DNA from: Holothuria scabra
Taxonomy: Eukaryota > Echinodermata > Holothuroidea > Aspidochirotida > Holothuriidae
Reading direction: 5' to 3'
Assembly (NCBI GenBank): GCA_037179385.1
Contig: CM074190.1
Coordinates: forward strand, 11,614,206-11,678,205
DNA: 64,000 nt
A model generated the notes under the pieces. It did no database searches and had not been told where the DNA came from. It saw nothing but the letters and a program-made list of their open reading frames with translations. A program made the position numbers and the translations under genes. Each line of letters starts with the position of its first letter. Positions within the stretch are counted from its first letter, which is position 1. Positions 12,460 through 23,834 of this stretch are shown in pieces.

Positions 12460-13030
12460 CATAGAGGCGATCCCTATAGACTCTCTAAATCCAGCAACTG
12501 AAAGTGCAATGACCTTGAGGTAAATCATACTTGAAATATCGACCAGAACACTTCCGTCTTGTCCTTTGACCCAAATTTTTATTCATGAAAACGCGAGCAA
12601 TTTTAAAATTGCATTCATTACAAGTATAATATTTTATACATTCATACACAGTACATTATTACATACGTAGCATGCATAGCGCCTGTGAGTTTGCCGATCC
12701 CTTTGGCTGCCGTTGGTTTTCGAAGCTATTAGCTGAACGAAAAAAAATCGTCCGATCCTCTGGCTGGTATCCAATATGGGACTCTCAAATCAAATGAAGG
12801 ATACGTCCGCCCTTAACCCTGTCATTTTCAAACTTCTTGTTCTGGCCGATGTACTTCAAAAGACATCACTCCTAGCCCCCCCCCCTTCAAAAAAACCCGA
12901 GTCCCCCCTCAAAAAATCCCCCTTTTTGGTGTCGAGGTGGACAAAATCTGGTTCTGCACTTTGCCTCACGTAATCAAAACTGAATTTTGAAACGTTTTCT
13001 GAATGGATTTTTAAAGACGGCTTGACCCAC

Positions 13031-13297
13031 TACATGATCAATCGGTTAGAGCATCCGACTTGTATCCGAAGGTATGCGGCTATAGGCCATAGTTCTGGAA
13101 TTCGACTCGTAGGCCCGTTCATACCGAAGACTTTAAAAATGGAAACTTCTGCCGTTATTTTTGGTGATAAGCATAAGCAATGGAGTAGAGAAAACAAATC
13201 AGTGAGCCACAAATGGAAAAGGGCCGTGGCCGGCCCGACTTAAATCAATTGGTTAAAAAATGAATCGTTCAACTTTACCGTATCTAACTGACTCACA
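13031..13297 (+). mobile_element. tRNA-derived SINE family S, copy 1
   Basis: The 5' part is tRNA-like: an A-box-like cggttagagcatccgac, then after an insertion a B-box-like ggaattcgactcg. The body (tctgccgtt, caatggag-ag-gaaaacaa, cagtgagccacaa-tggaaaa) is shared with copies at 23.6 (-), 53.5 (-) and 56.5 kb (+). The tail ends in a degenerate tctaactgac. This copy is diverged and has extra bases between the two boxes, so it is not an intact tRNA gene. Confidence 0.8.
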
Positions 13298-13803
13298 TGT
13301 CTAATACGTATGGCTTTCTTCTGTAATTAAGCCTATTCTCGGCTTCCGTACGGCCTTAATCTGCCTTTTAACTTGTAAGGTCAGTGAACTTTATCATCTT
13401 TGGGGGCTTGCTCTACTGTGGGGATTAAAATTTCCTCTGCGCACGCGTAACAAGCAAAAGGTACGTTGACACCATTCTTCTGTGGGGTCATCGACTTTCA
13501 TCTCACAGCTGTGCGGGATGGGCTCGGGCATGCCGGGCAGTTATTTTGATCTATAACTCTCAAAACCAACAAACGAATAATAGCATGGTAGTCTTTAAAG
13601 ATAGACACTCATCAACACAAGCTTTATTTTTGCAAGTTGGGGGGGGGGGGATTCTCAATTATACGGCTCTTCCATTGACATCAAACAGGCAAGATGAAGG
13701 GTAGCCTTTATTACATAACACAAACAGAGAGTGTTCTGATAACACCAGTGAGATGTACCGCATTAGACACATAAGGTTTTGTATGGTTCACCAGGATACG
13801 TTC

Positions 13804-14062
13804 TTAAAGGGCAGGGGCAGTCATCCCAAATTGAAGAAGTGTAGTAGACTGTCCAGTTTCATGATTGGCTGTTGGGAGTCATGTGACAATGTTTTTTCTC
13901 TTCAAATGTGAAATTTATCAGAAATAACTACTTGGTTTACCTTGAATATGCAATAGTAAAGTCATAAAATGTAATTACAGATACTTTGAAGAGAAATAAG
14001 ATGAAAATTAAGTTATTTAGCTTTTCCTTCAAAATAAGTTTAGAGGACTGCCCTTTACCTTA
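13804..14062. mobile_element. MITE family A, copy 2
   Basis: Begins ttaaagggcaggggcagtc and ends gaggactgccctttaccttaa, giving inverted ends next to TTAA at both sides. The order of internal blocks is the reverse of copy 1: tgtccagtttcatgattggc, cacttggtttaccttgaata, aagagaaataagatgaaaat. TTAA at both edges suggests a TTAA or TA-centred target. Confidence 0.85.
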
Positions 14063-14436
14063 AATCTGTAATAAGTGAACTAGGAATGTGTGTATACCTC
14101 ACTGAGACAAGTGTTACAAAGTTTTGAGAAAGACTTGAAATAAATACATAGGGGAACTGAAGCTGTCTATGGTAAGGAGATTTGGCCTGAACAAATTTTG
14201 GGGAACGATGTATTCCAAACTGTAATTCAGAGTAGGCATATGCGTCAGTGACACTCATGACGTGATCAAATGTACAAAAAAAAGTTAACAGTCAGCGAGT
14301 CTTATTTGCCGATGATACTAAGACGAATTGAAATTATAGAAAGAAATAGAAGAAAGGCCTCCGAGAGATACAAACTTTCGCTAGGTCGTGATCACAGCCG
14401 AATGAGAATACAAAAATTCATCCATCAGTCCATTTT

Positions 14437-14482
14437 ATGAGTTAGTTAGTTAGTTAGAGTTTTACGGCCCAGTTCCCAGTTT
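14437..14482 (-). mobile_element. 3' tail fragment of tRNA-SINE family S
   Basis: A (gagt/tagt)n run is followed by gttttacggcccagttcccag. This is the minus-strand 3' end of family S with nothing of the body left. Confidence 0.65.
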
Positions 14483-14489
14483 CCGTTTT

Positions 14490-17255
14490 GTGAGATCCAA
14501 TTTTATGTGGGTATGTTCACGGATACTACAGCCAACCATACACGGATATTAGACAATTCCCTCCAACGGACTGTACATCAGCCTGAGTTGCAAGATTAAG
14601 GCAGCCGATCGTTACATCAAACTGCAGTTTTATCGTTAGTCTACGGAAATTCGCTATTGGCACAGTTCTGTGATTGACGTCATGAACTGAAAGTGTCTGA
14701 TTACACATTAGGGCCTTATTTGGTCAATATGGCTTCATGGTATGAACTGGAGCAATAAACTAGCGTTTTGTCTGGAAACGTATGATTTTAAGACAGTAGT
14801 TGTGTGAGTGGTCATAATGGAGTAGGTGATGAATAACTTTAGTAGGCCCTAAGTCTTTTTTAAAGATTTCAGGATTCTTATACACAAACACGTCATGCCT
14901 ACTTTTTTCCTATGCAGTCAAGAAAATCTTTATTTGAAGGAAAATATTACGTTTAAAATGCACATACAAAATGGCATACTAAGTAAACAGGCTGCAGTTG
15001 TGATCACACCAATCAGCTGCTCAGTAGCTTCATCACATCAAAACCCAACCTTAAGCAGTACAGGAGTTACTGGAGTTGCAAGCTTGAAGTTTTAAAAGTT
15101 TGGGTGACTTGAAACAATTCTATTTCTGAAACGAAAAACTGAATCTTTGTATTTAACAAACTTATTTCTTGAAGGAAGGCTATACTGGTATGGTGAATTA
15201 TTTTGGTGAAGCAAACGCAAAGTTCCTTTTGAAATAAAAACAAAATTACAAAACCAAACTAACACGGCTAAACATAGCTTGCCTATGTAAGCTTTCCCTC
15301 AGACAACTCACTGTTGAGATAGTACAATCGGCAGAAGCAGTTCGATTAGCTGCAGTGAACTGTTCAAATGTGGCATTCCTTTTTTTTTTTTCTCACTATG
15401 CGCATTTTGTTTGTGGGAAGCAGTTGGACTTTCATGGGTGGGAGGGAGCACGAGTTGGTAAGGGTGGGGTTTGTGGGGGTTAGTCTGGTCTTGTAAACTT
15501 AGTCATTACCTTTCCTTTTAGTTTATTGAATTTTCCCGTCCTTTTTCTCTCTTATATTCTGTTTTTTATGCCTATTGGTGTTTGCAACACAGCTACTCTA
15601 GGTAACATGTTTTTGTTGCAATGGGGAGTAGAAGTCTCGACATGCCCGTCAGGGTTTTTTAGTTTAACTTCCATCTACTTCAATGTTATATATGTATTCA
15701 TTATTTTATGTGTCCATACATTTTGATGATGTAGAAAAACAAATAAACGAAACGAAACGAAACGAATATACGGTACGCAGTCCTGTGTATTCACTGTAAC
15801 TAATCGAACTCATTTTAACATGTTTTTTCATGTTTTAATTTTAAAAATCGTCCATGATATTGTCGAACCTAAGTATCGCATATTTAAAGGGTCCAACGCG
15901 CTGTTCCCAAATTTTCAAATTGTGTACCCCGTTAGTCTTATTTAGGAATGACTTCTTTCAATATCTTTGTTACCTGTTGTTATTCACGCACAGTTACTCC
16001 TCGGTTTACCGTCAATATTCATTGAATATTTCACACAAAAACGAAGTGAAACAAATTAGTTTGTAAGAATGAGGAGAACGGCTGACAGTGTAAAATGTGG
16101 CTGATATTTGAAAATAAACTTGATTTGTTGAGAGAACTCTGTTTAGGGTAAAACAACCGTAGTTATTTCATTCGGCGAGTTAGATCTCAACTGGGATATT
16201 GCCACGTAATTACAAGGAGACGTACTATATGTACTTGGTGATACCAGGCTGTAAGAATTGCTTGGGTTGTTGCACGAGGTACAATTTTATTCCCGGGGGA
16301 AAACATGAGACAGTCGCACAGTACAAAGACCGTACGAATGTTTGCACTGTGAGGTATGAGATCTTTTAAGACGCTCACGCAAAAATATGTATAAACTTTA
16401 ACATGAACTTGATATTAATACATGAATCCGTTAGTTTTGGGGCAAGACATTCACATGTCTACAAAGAATTCAATTGGAGAATAATTCCTTCTTGACATAA
16501 ACTTGTTAAAGTCGTTTCCAAATTCCATTTTGGAACACTCGAGAGAACTAGGTTTGCGGAGGCCCCCTTGTCACTGTGCTCGTGGTTTGTTTTATTTGTT
16601 CAACGAGACGGTTTGTCTATACACACTACATTCTAATTAGTTTCGAAAGTGAAAAACTAATAAATTTATGCAAACACGAAAAAGCTCGTGTGAATATCTA
16701 GAATGTTGTCTACCCTTTACAGTCCACAGTGAGGTCATTGTTTTACACGAACGATGGCCCGCCCTCCAATTCTTCCCCTTCCTTTATTTGCAATTGTTTC
16801 AAGATGTTTGATTAAAGTATCTCACGTATAGGTTCAAATGTTTACTCAACTTCTTTCACTCGACTACATCCTACATATGAGGAAAATGACACTGCGGGAC
16901 GAAAGTAAATGACCATTGCCTGGACATACCGTGATAGACTGATAGATCAGACTGACACAAACCAGATTAACTCTCATAAAGATGACAGATGACGTGTGGT
17001 ATAAAAAGAGCCTGGGTTCGTCTTGTTTTACTGATCCTGTTAATGTACTAATAAATTTATTCAAAGATGTGTAGTGGAAATTTTAAATACTATACCGCCG
17101 AATAATTGCATAAGATTTTCCAGATCATGGACTCAAAATTTCATCAAGCAGTTATCGTTCTACTGGAAATTACCGTTTCTGTTGAGTCATCTTGAAAAGA
17201 AACGAGTAGATACTGTATGCAAATGAGTGACGTAGTCTGAGGAACTCGCAAGATG
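14490..17255. other. No gene recognised
   Basis: Unassigned AT-rich sequence. It contains a cgaaa microsatellite at about 15748-15765 and a poly-T run at 15380-15391. None of the frames shows a recognisable domain. Confidence 0.4.
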
Positions 17256-17257
17256 TC

Positions 17258-17260
<3 letters not shown>

Positions 17261-17290
<30 letters not shown>
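17261..17290. repeat. Poly-T tract (30 bp)
   Basis: Thirty consecutive T. It could be the poly-A tail of a minus-strand retroposon, but no retroposon body was recognised on its 3' side. Confidence 0.9.
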
Positions 17291-17291
<1 letters not shown>

Positions 17292-17604
17292 TTCTTCAAT
17301 TCATTTATTAATCTCATGTCAAGAACAGTAAAATGTTTTAATATGTAATTTTAGTGGTATACGAAGTAAGGAATTTATGAAAGATAAGCTAAATACCACC
17401 AGCAGGTAATTGACATTACAATTTCATTTAAGGAAAGAACACAAGATACGCAGTCACTGGACATTGCAGATAATCAGAATTTTGTGCGGCCTTTGAACAA
17501 ACTTTGAGAGTCATGCCTGATGCGTTGAGCACAACAAAAAATATTCAACTTATTTAAATAACAGACCCAATCTATCACAGCTGAAAGTGCACCACAAGTA
17601 TGAC

Positions 17605-17778
17605 ACTTAAAGGACCAATCCTCTCACCCCAAACTACATTTCTTGTAGGGAGTAACAGAAACTTTCAATCGGCCCCACTTTCTGATTGATTTCTAATTCA
17701 AACAATGTAGAATGCAAACGCTGATATTTCACAGCATGAACTGTACTGAGAGTGTTTTGATTATACACATTGAGTTTC
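17605..17778. mobile_element. MITE family B, copy 1 (partial)
   Basis: Starts ttaaaggaccaatcctctc-acccc and continues with acta-tttcttgtaggg, gattgatt and ctgagagtgttttgattata. These are the reverse complement, in order, of the right halves of copies at 30.8 and 61.8 kb. About half of the element is missing at its right side. Confidence 0.75.
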
Positions 17779-17789
17779 TTCTTCGTACA

Positions 17790-20190
17790 CTTCTAAAGAC
17801 AATACATATTACGGTTCATAACAATGTTGTAAAGACAAGTTCAGAGTCTAATGGAAAGTCGTAAATATCAATCAAGTTTATAACCACCACAATTTGTATT
17901 AACACAACCAAAGTCTGCGTACTAATCTCAACAACCACGTAGCTAGCTTAATTTTTTTTTTCATTTGAACCTCTCAACTGAACGCTTTGGTTTTTGTAAA
18001 GTACTCTTGCGGAAACAAAATATATACAAACAGGGCGGATTGAGGGTGTGAAATGCCTATAAGTATAAGGTAAAAGAGTGGGGCCTGAAATAACTTTTAT
18101 TAACCAGCGGTATAGCAAGACCCAGCCGCGTTGTTCTTGCTCAGCACCCAATGGGCAAGAAACATGGAAGCCCCAAATCCATTTTCCCCATGAGATCCAT
18201 TCAATATCCATGTGGAGCTGGCATACTGAGTAAGGGTGAGCCCTTGAATGCACCACATCCGGGTTGTTAACACTCGATGCACCCCTGAAGTCCACCCGGT
18301 AATTCGGTAAATCCGCTATACTACACAGCTGACATTTGCTAATTCAATGGAAGTTGTTCCATTTTGGATTAGATTTTATTGTAATCCATTAATATTGAAT
18401 AATCATATTACATTGTTAAACATTTCAAGAATATCGCGTAAGACCGTATCTTTACATTAGGGTATTGGCCCAATGAAAAATCTGACTTATACGGTGGGTC
18501 AAAAACTGCTCTTAAAATCGTTGTGACGTTTATCACACTTCAACATTAGCGGCGCTTGTAAGAGCGAGAGAGAAAAGTTTCCCCTTCAGACTCTTTCTCG
18601 TCCCTCGACTAGCCTATTATATCAAAAGGTATACTAAAACCTTTAGCTTCTGGGACTTCTCTACTCCTCTCAAGCGCTGCAGGAACGGGCACAATGTGCT
18701 CGGTTTCGCGCAGCGCTAGCAAAATTTTGTCCCCAACATTTCCCTTTGCCCTTAGTTTGCACCCCCCCCCCAAATTTTTACATTCTGGCGCCGCCATTGT
18801 ACTTCAGTTACTATTATTATTAACCTTTTGAGAGAATGGGCTGCCTTAGGACTATGTAAGAACCTTACAAAGCACCAATTGTCTGCGAGGGAAGCATCAT
18901 CACATGGATAAGAGTTATCCGACTTGCAGTAAAGGTAACTACTAAACTGTCTATTTCTAGCCACAGTATTCTGGGATTCATGTGAGCAATTTGCTTTTAT
19001 CACGTGGACTTTACACACGTAATTCTGGTTTCCAAACTATGAGGGACTGGAAAAACTTCCATCGCTCAGTTTCCACCTGGAACAATCACCTCTTGTGAGA
19101 ATTTCCCTTCAGGACTACGTTTCATCCGAAACCTAAGCTCCATACAACTTTCCCCATCACCAAATTTGGAATTAGCCTTGACAGACTGAGGAGAAATATG
19201 CCATGTCCTTGTGAGAATCAGTCCCGCTGATTTTTTTCCAGATGGAATTTTCCGATTATAAAATTTCCTAGCTGATGGGAATTATCAGGTGCTATGAAAG
19301 CCTCTCAGGAAACCATAGATATGTACACAGGCATGTGAGTCTTTTAAAGCTTTTAAAAAGGTGAAAGTGTACTTAAAATATTTGGCAACATTTTATATTT
19401 CATTTTCAACTCTCTCGCATGCCCTAACCTTTGAACATTTGAAAGACATATTTGTTTTCACTTTTCGAAAATGAAATAAGTGAGTGGCTTTATGTTCACG
19501 ACAGGCTCTAAAAATCTCATGAATACCTCAATTATTTTTTTCTAAATTACATAATTGGTTTAAAGACTTACTAACAATGCTCTGGACTTTTATAGCGTAA
19601 CACTAACATTATTCGTTAAATATGTTTGCCACTATAAATAAGGAGAAGGATATACTTAACTGCTGCACACATCTATAGTGTCGAAGAGATACCTGTGTGA
19701 ATTGACGAGCATATAGCTCGCAGATTTCACTTTCATTTTAGGGGCTGATTCAGGTGAAGACAAAATCAGTCCTACCCCTGACGAATTGCAAAATAGTGAA
19801 AATTTCGTAGTCCGGTTTGCAAGGCATCCAGAACAGAAAAACAATAAGGAATTGCATGCATTTAACATTGGCGGAATTACACTTCTAGGATCTGCATATA
19901 AAATTTTCATCATTTTCTGGAGGTACCAAAACGAACGTGTGTGTGTGTTTGTGAGGGGGTTGCAGCGGTCAAAAACCCATACCCTTGTGATATATGTCTA
20001 TGGGGCCAGCATGTGTTAAAGTAAGGACACCGCTTAAAACGAAAATCATTTTTGAAAATCGTTTTGAAGAGGGACGGTTCGAAGAAGGTAAAATCTGTGA
20101 GATTCATGAAAACTAAATGACCCCTGAAGGTATCTTCTTATTTTTTAAACTTTTGGGATAATAAACTTGGGTGGACTAGGTTCTCTACGA
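17790..20190. other. No gene recognised
   Basis: Unassigned. A short hAT-like edge may lie near 18765-18797, where a C run precedes ctggcgccgcc. The overlapping minus-strand frames at 17948-18295 show no known motif and do not look like exons with convincing splice sites. Confidence 0.35.
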
Positions 20191-20199
20191 GAAAAGGTT

Positions 20200-20620
20200 A
20201 CATGTGGATGATTTTGAAGACCTATGCAGAGGGAGAAGGGTTTAAGGTCACATTTTAACTTTACAGCCATTTTCCTCCTCAGCGATCCCATATTATCAGA
20301 AAGTGATCGTACAAGTGGCATGAAAACTTTACAAACTTTGCATTCCCCATAAGGAGGTCTCAAAACCTCAAGGTCAACACAACATTATGAAAAAAAACAA
20401 GGGTAAACGAAATATTACTATTTAATTTGAGGAAGTGATATCATATCTGTATAAATAATGAAGTGTATTCTTGACCTCAAAACTCAAATTTATTTTCGAA
20501 GACAAATCTAGTGACTTCATTTAAACTGGATATCTCCAGAAAAATAGGTTTCGATTCGAATAAATGTTCCACCATATTGTGTAGATTTGGTTTTTCTTTT
20601 ACTTGTTTACATAATTATGA
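20200..20620 (+). repeat. Dispersed repeat family D, copy 2
   Basis: Shares with copies 1 and 3 the ordered blocks ttttcctcctcagcgatccc, gcatgaaaactttacaaac, caaggtcaacacaac, gaggaagtgatatcata, caaatctagtgact and ccaccatattgtgtagattt. Same orientation as the other two. Its class is unknown. Confidence 0.75.
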
Positions 20621-20624
20621 AAAT

Positions 20625-21380
20625 TTATTTTATTTTGCCTGAAACTTCCCTTTATCAGTCTCTGCATGATGTCACTGCGTTGCTCGTCTCTCTGTTGTGA
20701 CGACCAGGGGTTCAATTTATAACTATCATCTTTTGGCGATAAATGGTGACAGTTAGTTTGCCAACTAACGATGACGTCACGTGAAAACCTTTTTAGGGCA
20801 ATGAGACTAAAAAATACCGTTAGGCGGAGAATGTGAATGATCATGTTTGAAGGTACTATATTCTGTGAAACTGGGAAGGATGGCTAAAAAGACGTTACCA
20901 TCTTAGGATTCCACATATTAAAGAGGAGACGTTGTTAAATCATCGGCTCTTATCTATAGGAGAACGGTTGCTATGTAGCCTAAATTTTCCCTTTCAGCTC
21001 ACAATCTAAGCTTTGTATTATCAACTTCAGTCGTTTATTTTTCAGGCTTCGTTGGTTAAACGTGCTATGAGATTTTATTTAAAAGGAAATATTACGTTTG
21101 TTAAATTATTGCACAGAAAAATTTCTCAATTGGCCTGCTTATAGTATAATACATATCAGAAAAATATAATATAACCTTTTCACTAAGTGAAGTTTATTTA
21201 ATTGTTGCACATAAATAATTTGCTCTGCACATCCTTAAATGATAAAACATGATAATGCCGAAACTCTTGTAACGAATATTTTGTGGAGATAAATCTATTT
21301 CTTGAAATTATTGGTGAAGACTGAAGCATGCAGAGCTCTTTTTCAGCAGTATTAAAAACTCAATGGCACACTGTGGATAT
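20625..21380. other. No gene recognised
   Basis: AT-rich unassigned sequence with no motif that could be supported. Confidence 0.4.
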
Positions 21381-21382
21381 TT

Positions 21383-21690
21383 AGGCCGAGCGGTGCTATG
21401 GCCTAGTGGATAAAGGCGGTGGCATTTGAAGCGATGAAGCTTAGCAACCGGGAGGTCTGGAGTTCGATTCCTGGCCCGGGTCAAAGTAAGGTGGGTTTTT
21501 CATCCAAGAGCAATCTACGGTTTTCCCATCTGAACTGGCCTTTCAAAAAAAAAATACCGAATTTGATCCAAATTGTTGAGTTGGTCGCCACCCGACGTGA
21601 AGTTGTAATTTATAAGCCAGCGGCTTCTCCCACATTTGTGGTCGCTTAGCGTCGTAAAACAACTGCCCTTCAAGGCCTGATTATAGGCCT
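21383..21690 (+). mobile_element. tRNA-derived SINE, second type (S2)
   Basis: The head has a good RNA polymerase III A box (tatggcctagtgg, about 21397-21409) and B box (gagttcgattcctgg, about 21470-21484), spaced as in a tRNA gene with a long variable region. The downstream body (ggtgggtttttcatccaaga..., then ttagcgtcgtaaaac) is unlike family S, so this is a separate SINE. It is not a functional tRNA because no acceptor-stem pairing with the 5' end is visible after the B box. The ORF at 21419-21649 is incidental. Confidence 0.8.
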
Positions 21691-21699
21691 AATTTTTCA

Positions 21700-22605
21700 T
21701 GATGAAACGTTCCTTCTTAATTTTTGTTACATCCTCCTTCTCTGTCTGATTACCTCTTATCGATTCAGGGAGCAAATAGAGCTCATTACACGCACACTTG
21801 ATAGAGATTATGTGCTTGACGTCAGCGCGTTTCACTGCATGGAAATAATTAAAGCTAGGTGATAGGTGTTGTGTTACCGAAACGCGCGCACAGCAGCACC
21901 TTAGTAACAATTGTTGTAAAAAGGACGCCTGGATGGAAAAACAGAGAGATGTACAACGCAGTGACGCAGGTGCATAAGCCGTATGGTCACGTTTCATATC
22001 TGATTAATTGATTGACAGTAACAGATATATTACAATACACAAAAAGTTACGTAACATTTGGGGTTAGCTAACAGGCCAGTCAAGTATGTGTTAATTGCTT
22101 TTCGCGCAATGTGAACACAATGAAAGCGTAGCTTTTTTGAGGGCAGGGATCATGTAACAATCTCAGATACCACTAACATCCCACACGCCTTTGATCTACT
22201 GGGGTTTCTATGCTTCTTTTCCCAAAGAAACGTCATGGCATGGTGATCTGCCATGGGATCTACACATATATTCATGTATACTAACCTAAGCATGAAACTG
22301 TTGAAAGTGCGAGATAATTAGGTTTCTCATTTTATTACACATTTTTATTACATGTGATGCTAAAAGTTAAAAAATGTGAGAGTGCAATTGAAGTTAATTA
22401 GGCAATATTTTTAAGTCTTCACAATTAGTTTCGTTTTAGTCCTGGGAGAAATTGACAGCATTAGATGGTCTTGAACTTGAGAGTAACTGATGTTATTGTA
22501 ACTGATAACAGAAATATTTACACACCTTAGATAAGTAGCGTTAGATATGCTGCATAATGCTGTATAGGCCACGACACTGAAGTATTTAAGTAAACTCTGC
22601 ACCAC
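21700..22605. other. No gene recognised
   Basis: Unassigned sequence between the S2 SINE and the long (TA)n tract. No repeat or motif was placed. Confidence 0.4.
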
Positions 22606-22609
22606 TAAA

Positions 22610-22817
<208 letters not shown>

Positions 22818-22839
22818 AAACAGCCTCAAAAACGGTTAA

Positions 22840-23350
22840 AGGTTATATCAAGTTTTGATATTTAAGAGGGGCATTTATTCTAAGCATTTCTGTGAAATTT
22901 GCAATGAAATCCGATTTGTGGTTTTTAAAATATGTACAGGTACACTTTCAACAAAGAGTAGACATGAAGCAAGCATATTTTACATCACATCCCCACATAA
23001 TGGACAGTCTTTTGTTTTTCTTCAAACTCCACAACCAATTTCCTCCTCAACAATCTCAATCCCATATTTTCAAATGGGATCGCATAATTAGCATGAGAAC
23101 TTTACAAATAATTTGCATTCACAACAAGAAGGATTTTCCCCGTTTTCTTCAAGGTCAGCACAACAGGGAAACTAAGCATTCTTTGTCAAAGTGAGGAAGT
23201 GCTATAACCTCTGATGCTCCCAAACTCACTTTGTCACACAAATCTAGTAACCTCATTTACTGGTTTCTCTAAAAACACATGTCCACTTTTAATGGAAGTT
23301 TCACCACACTGTACCGATTTGGTTCCTCTTTCACCTACGGCAATTTATTT
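22840..23350 (+). repeat. Dispersed repeat family D, copy 3
   Basis: The start tatcaagttttgatattt matches the start of copy 1. The blocks ataatggacagtc, tttcctcctcaac, gcatgagaactttacaaat, ttcaaggtcagcacaac, gaggaagtgctataa, caaatctagtaacc and accgatttggttcctctttc follow in the shared order. The two frames here (22855-23194) are non-coding shadows of the repeat. Confidence 0.8.
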
Positions 23351-23589
23351 TTTACTTAAACTCCAGCTTCAATGCAGGCCGACGTTTTATGGTTTTTACG
23401 TTGGTATATTTACTTTAACTTATGTTGAACTATGCAACCTGTCTCTCTCCGACATGATCTTCGTAAGATGAAACTTAATGGCTGATACCATTTTTCTGGA
23501 AAGGCGTAGAAACACACTTATGTACCCACTAAGAGAATTTCACTAATTCATAGGGTAAAACAAGGTAACTGCCTGAGTTATGAGGTAAT

Positions 23590-23826
23590 TGAAGCAGTCA
23601 AACAGCCCAATTTCCAACCAACTGGTTCAAGTCGAGCCGACCAAGACATTTACTGCTGTGGTTCACTGGTTTGCTTTCCCTACTCCATTGTTTCTTCTGA
23701 GCAGGAAGCACAATAGCTGTGGGTTCCAGTTATGAAGTCTTTGGTGTGACCCGGCCAGGACTCGAACTCTCGACCTCCCAACTGTAGGTTTGATGCTCTA
23801 ACCACGTGACCATGCAGTCGGTACCG
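23590..23826 (-). mobile_element. tRNA-derived SINE family S, copy 2
   Basis: On the minus strand it reads, in order, a tRNA-like head with A box tggtcacgtggttagagc and B box gagttcgagtcctggc, then the family S body and the 3' block ttggttggaaattgggctg. This is the best preserved tRNA head of family S in the window, with the B box matching the consensus closely. The 4-bp tail repeat is not conserved here. Confidence 0.9.
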
Positions 23827-23834
23827 CAACTATG

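Noticed and set aside
17261..17290. Poly-T as the tail of a minus-strand processed pseudogene
   Set aside because: No coding-like sequence or target duplication was found on the expected side.
18100..18295. Minus-strand overlapping frames (MDFRGASS..., MHRVLTT...)
   Set aside because: Two different frames overlap on the same strand with no domain; neither shows the features of an exon.
21383..21490. Functional tRNA gene
   Set aside because: A and B boxes are present, but the 3' side does not pair with the 5' end as an acceptor stem, and the sequence continues into a SINE body.
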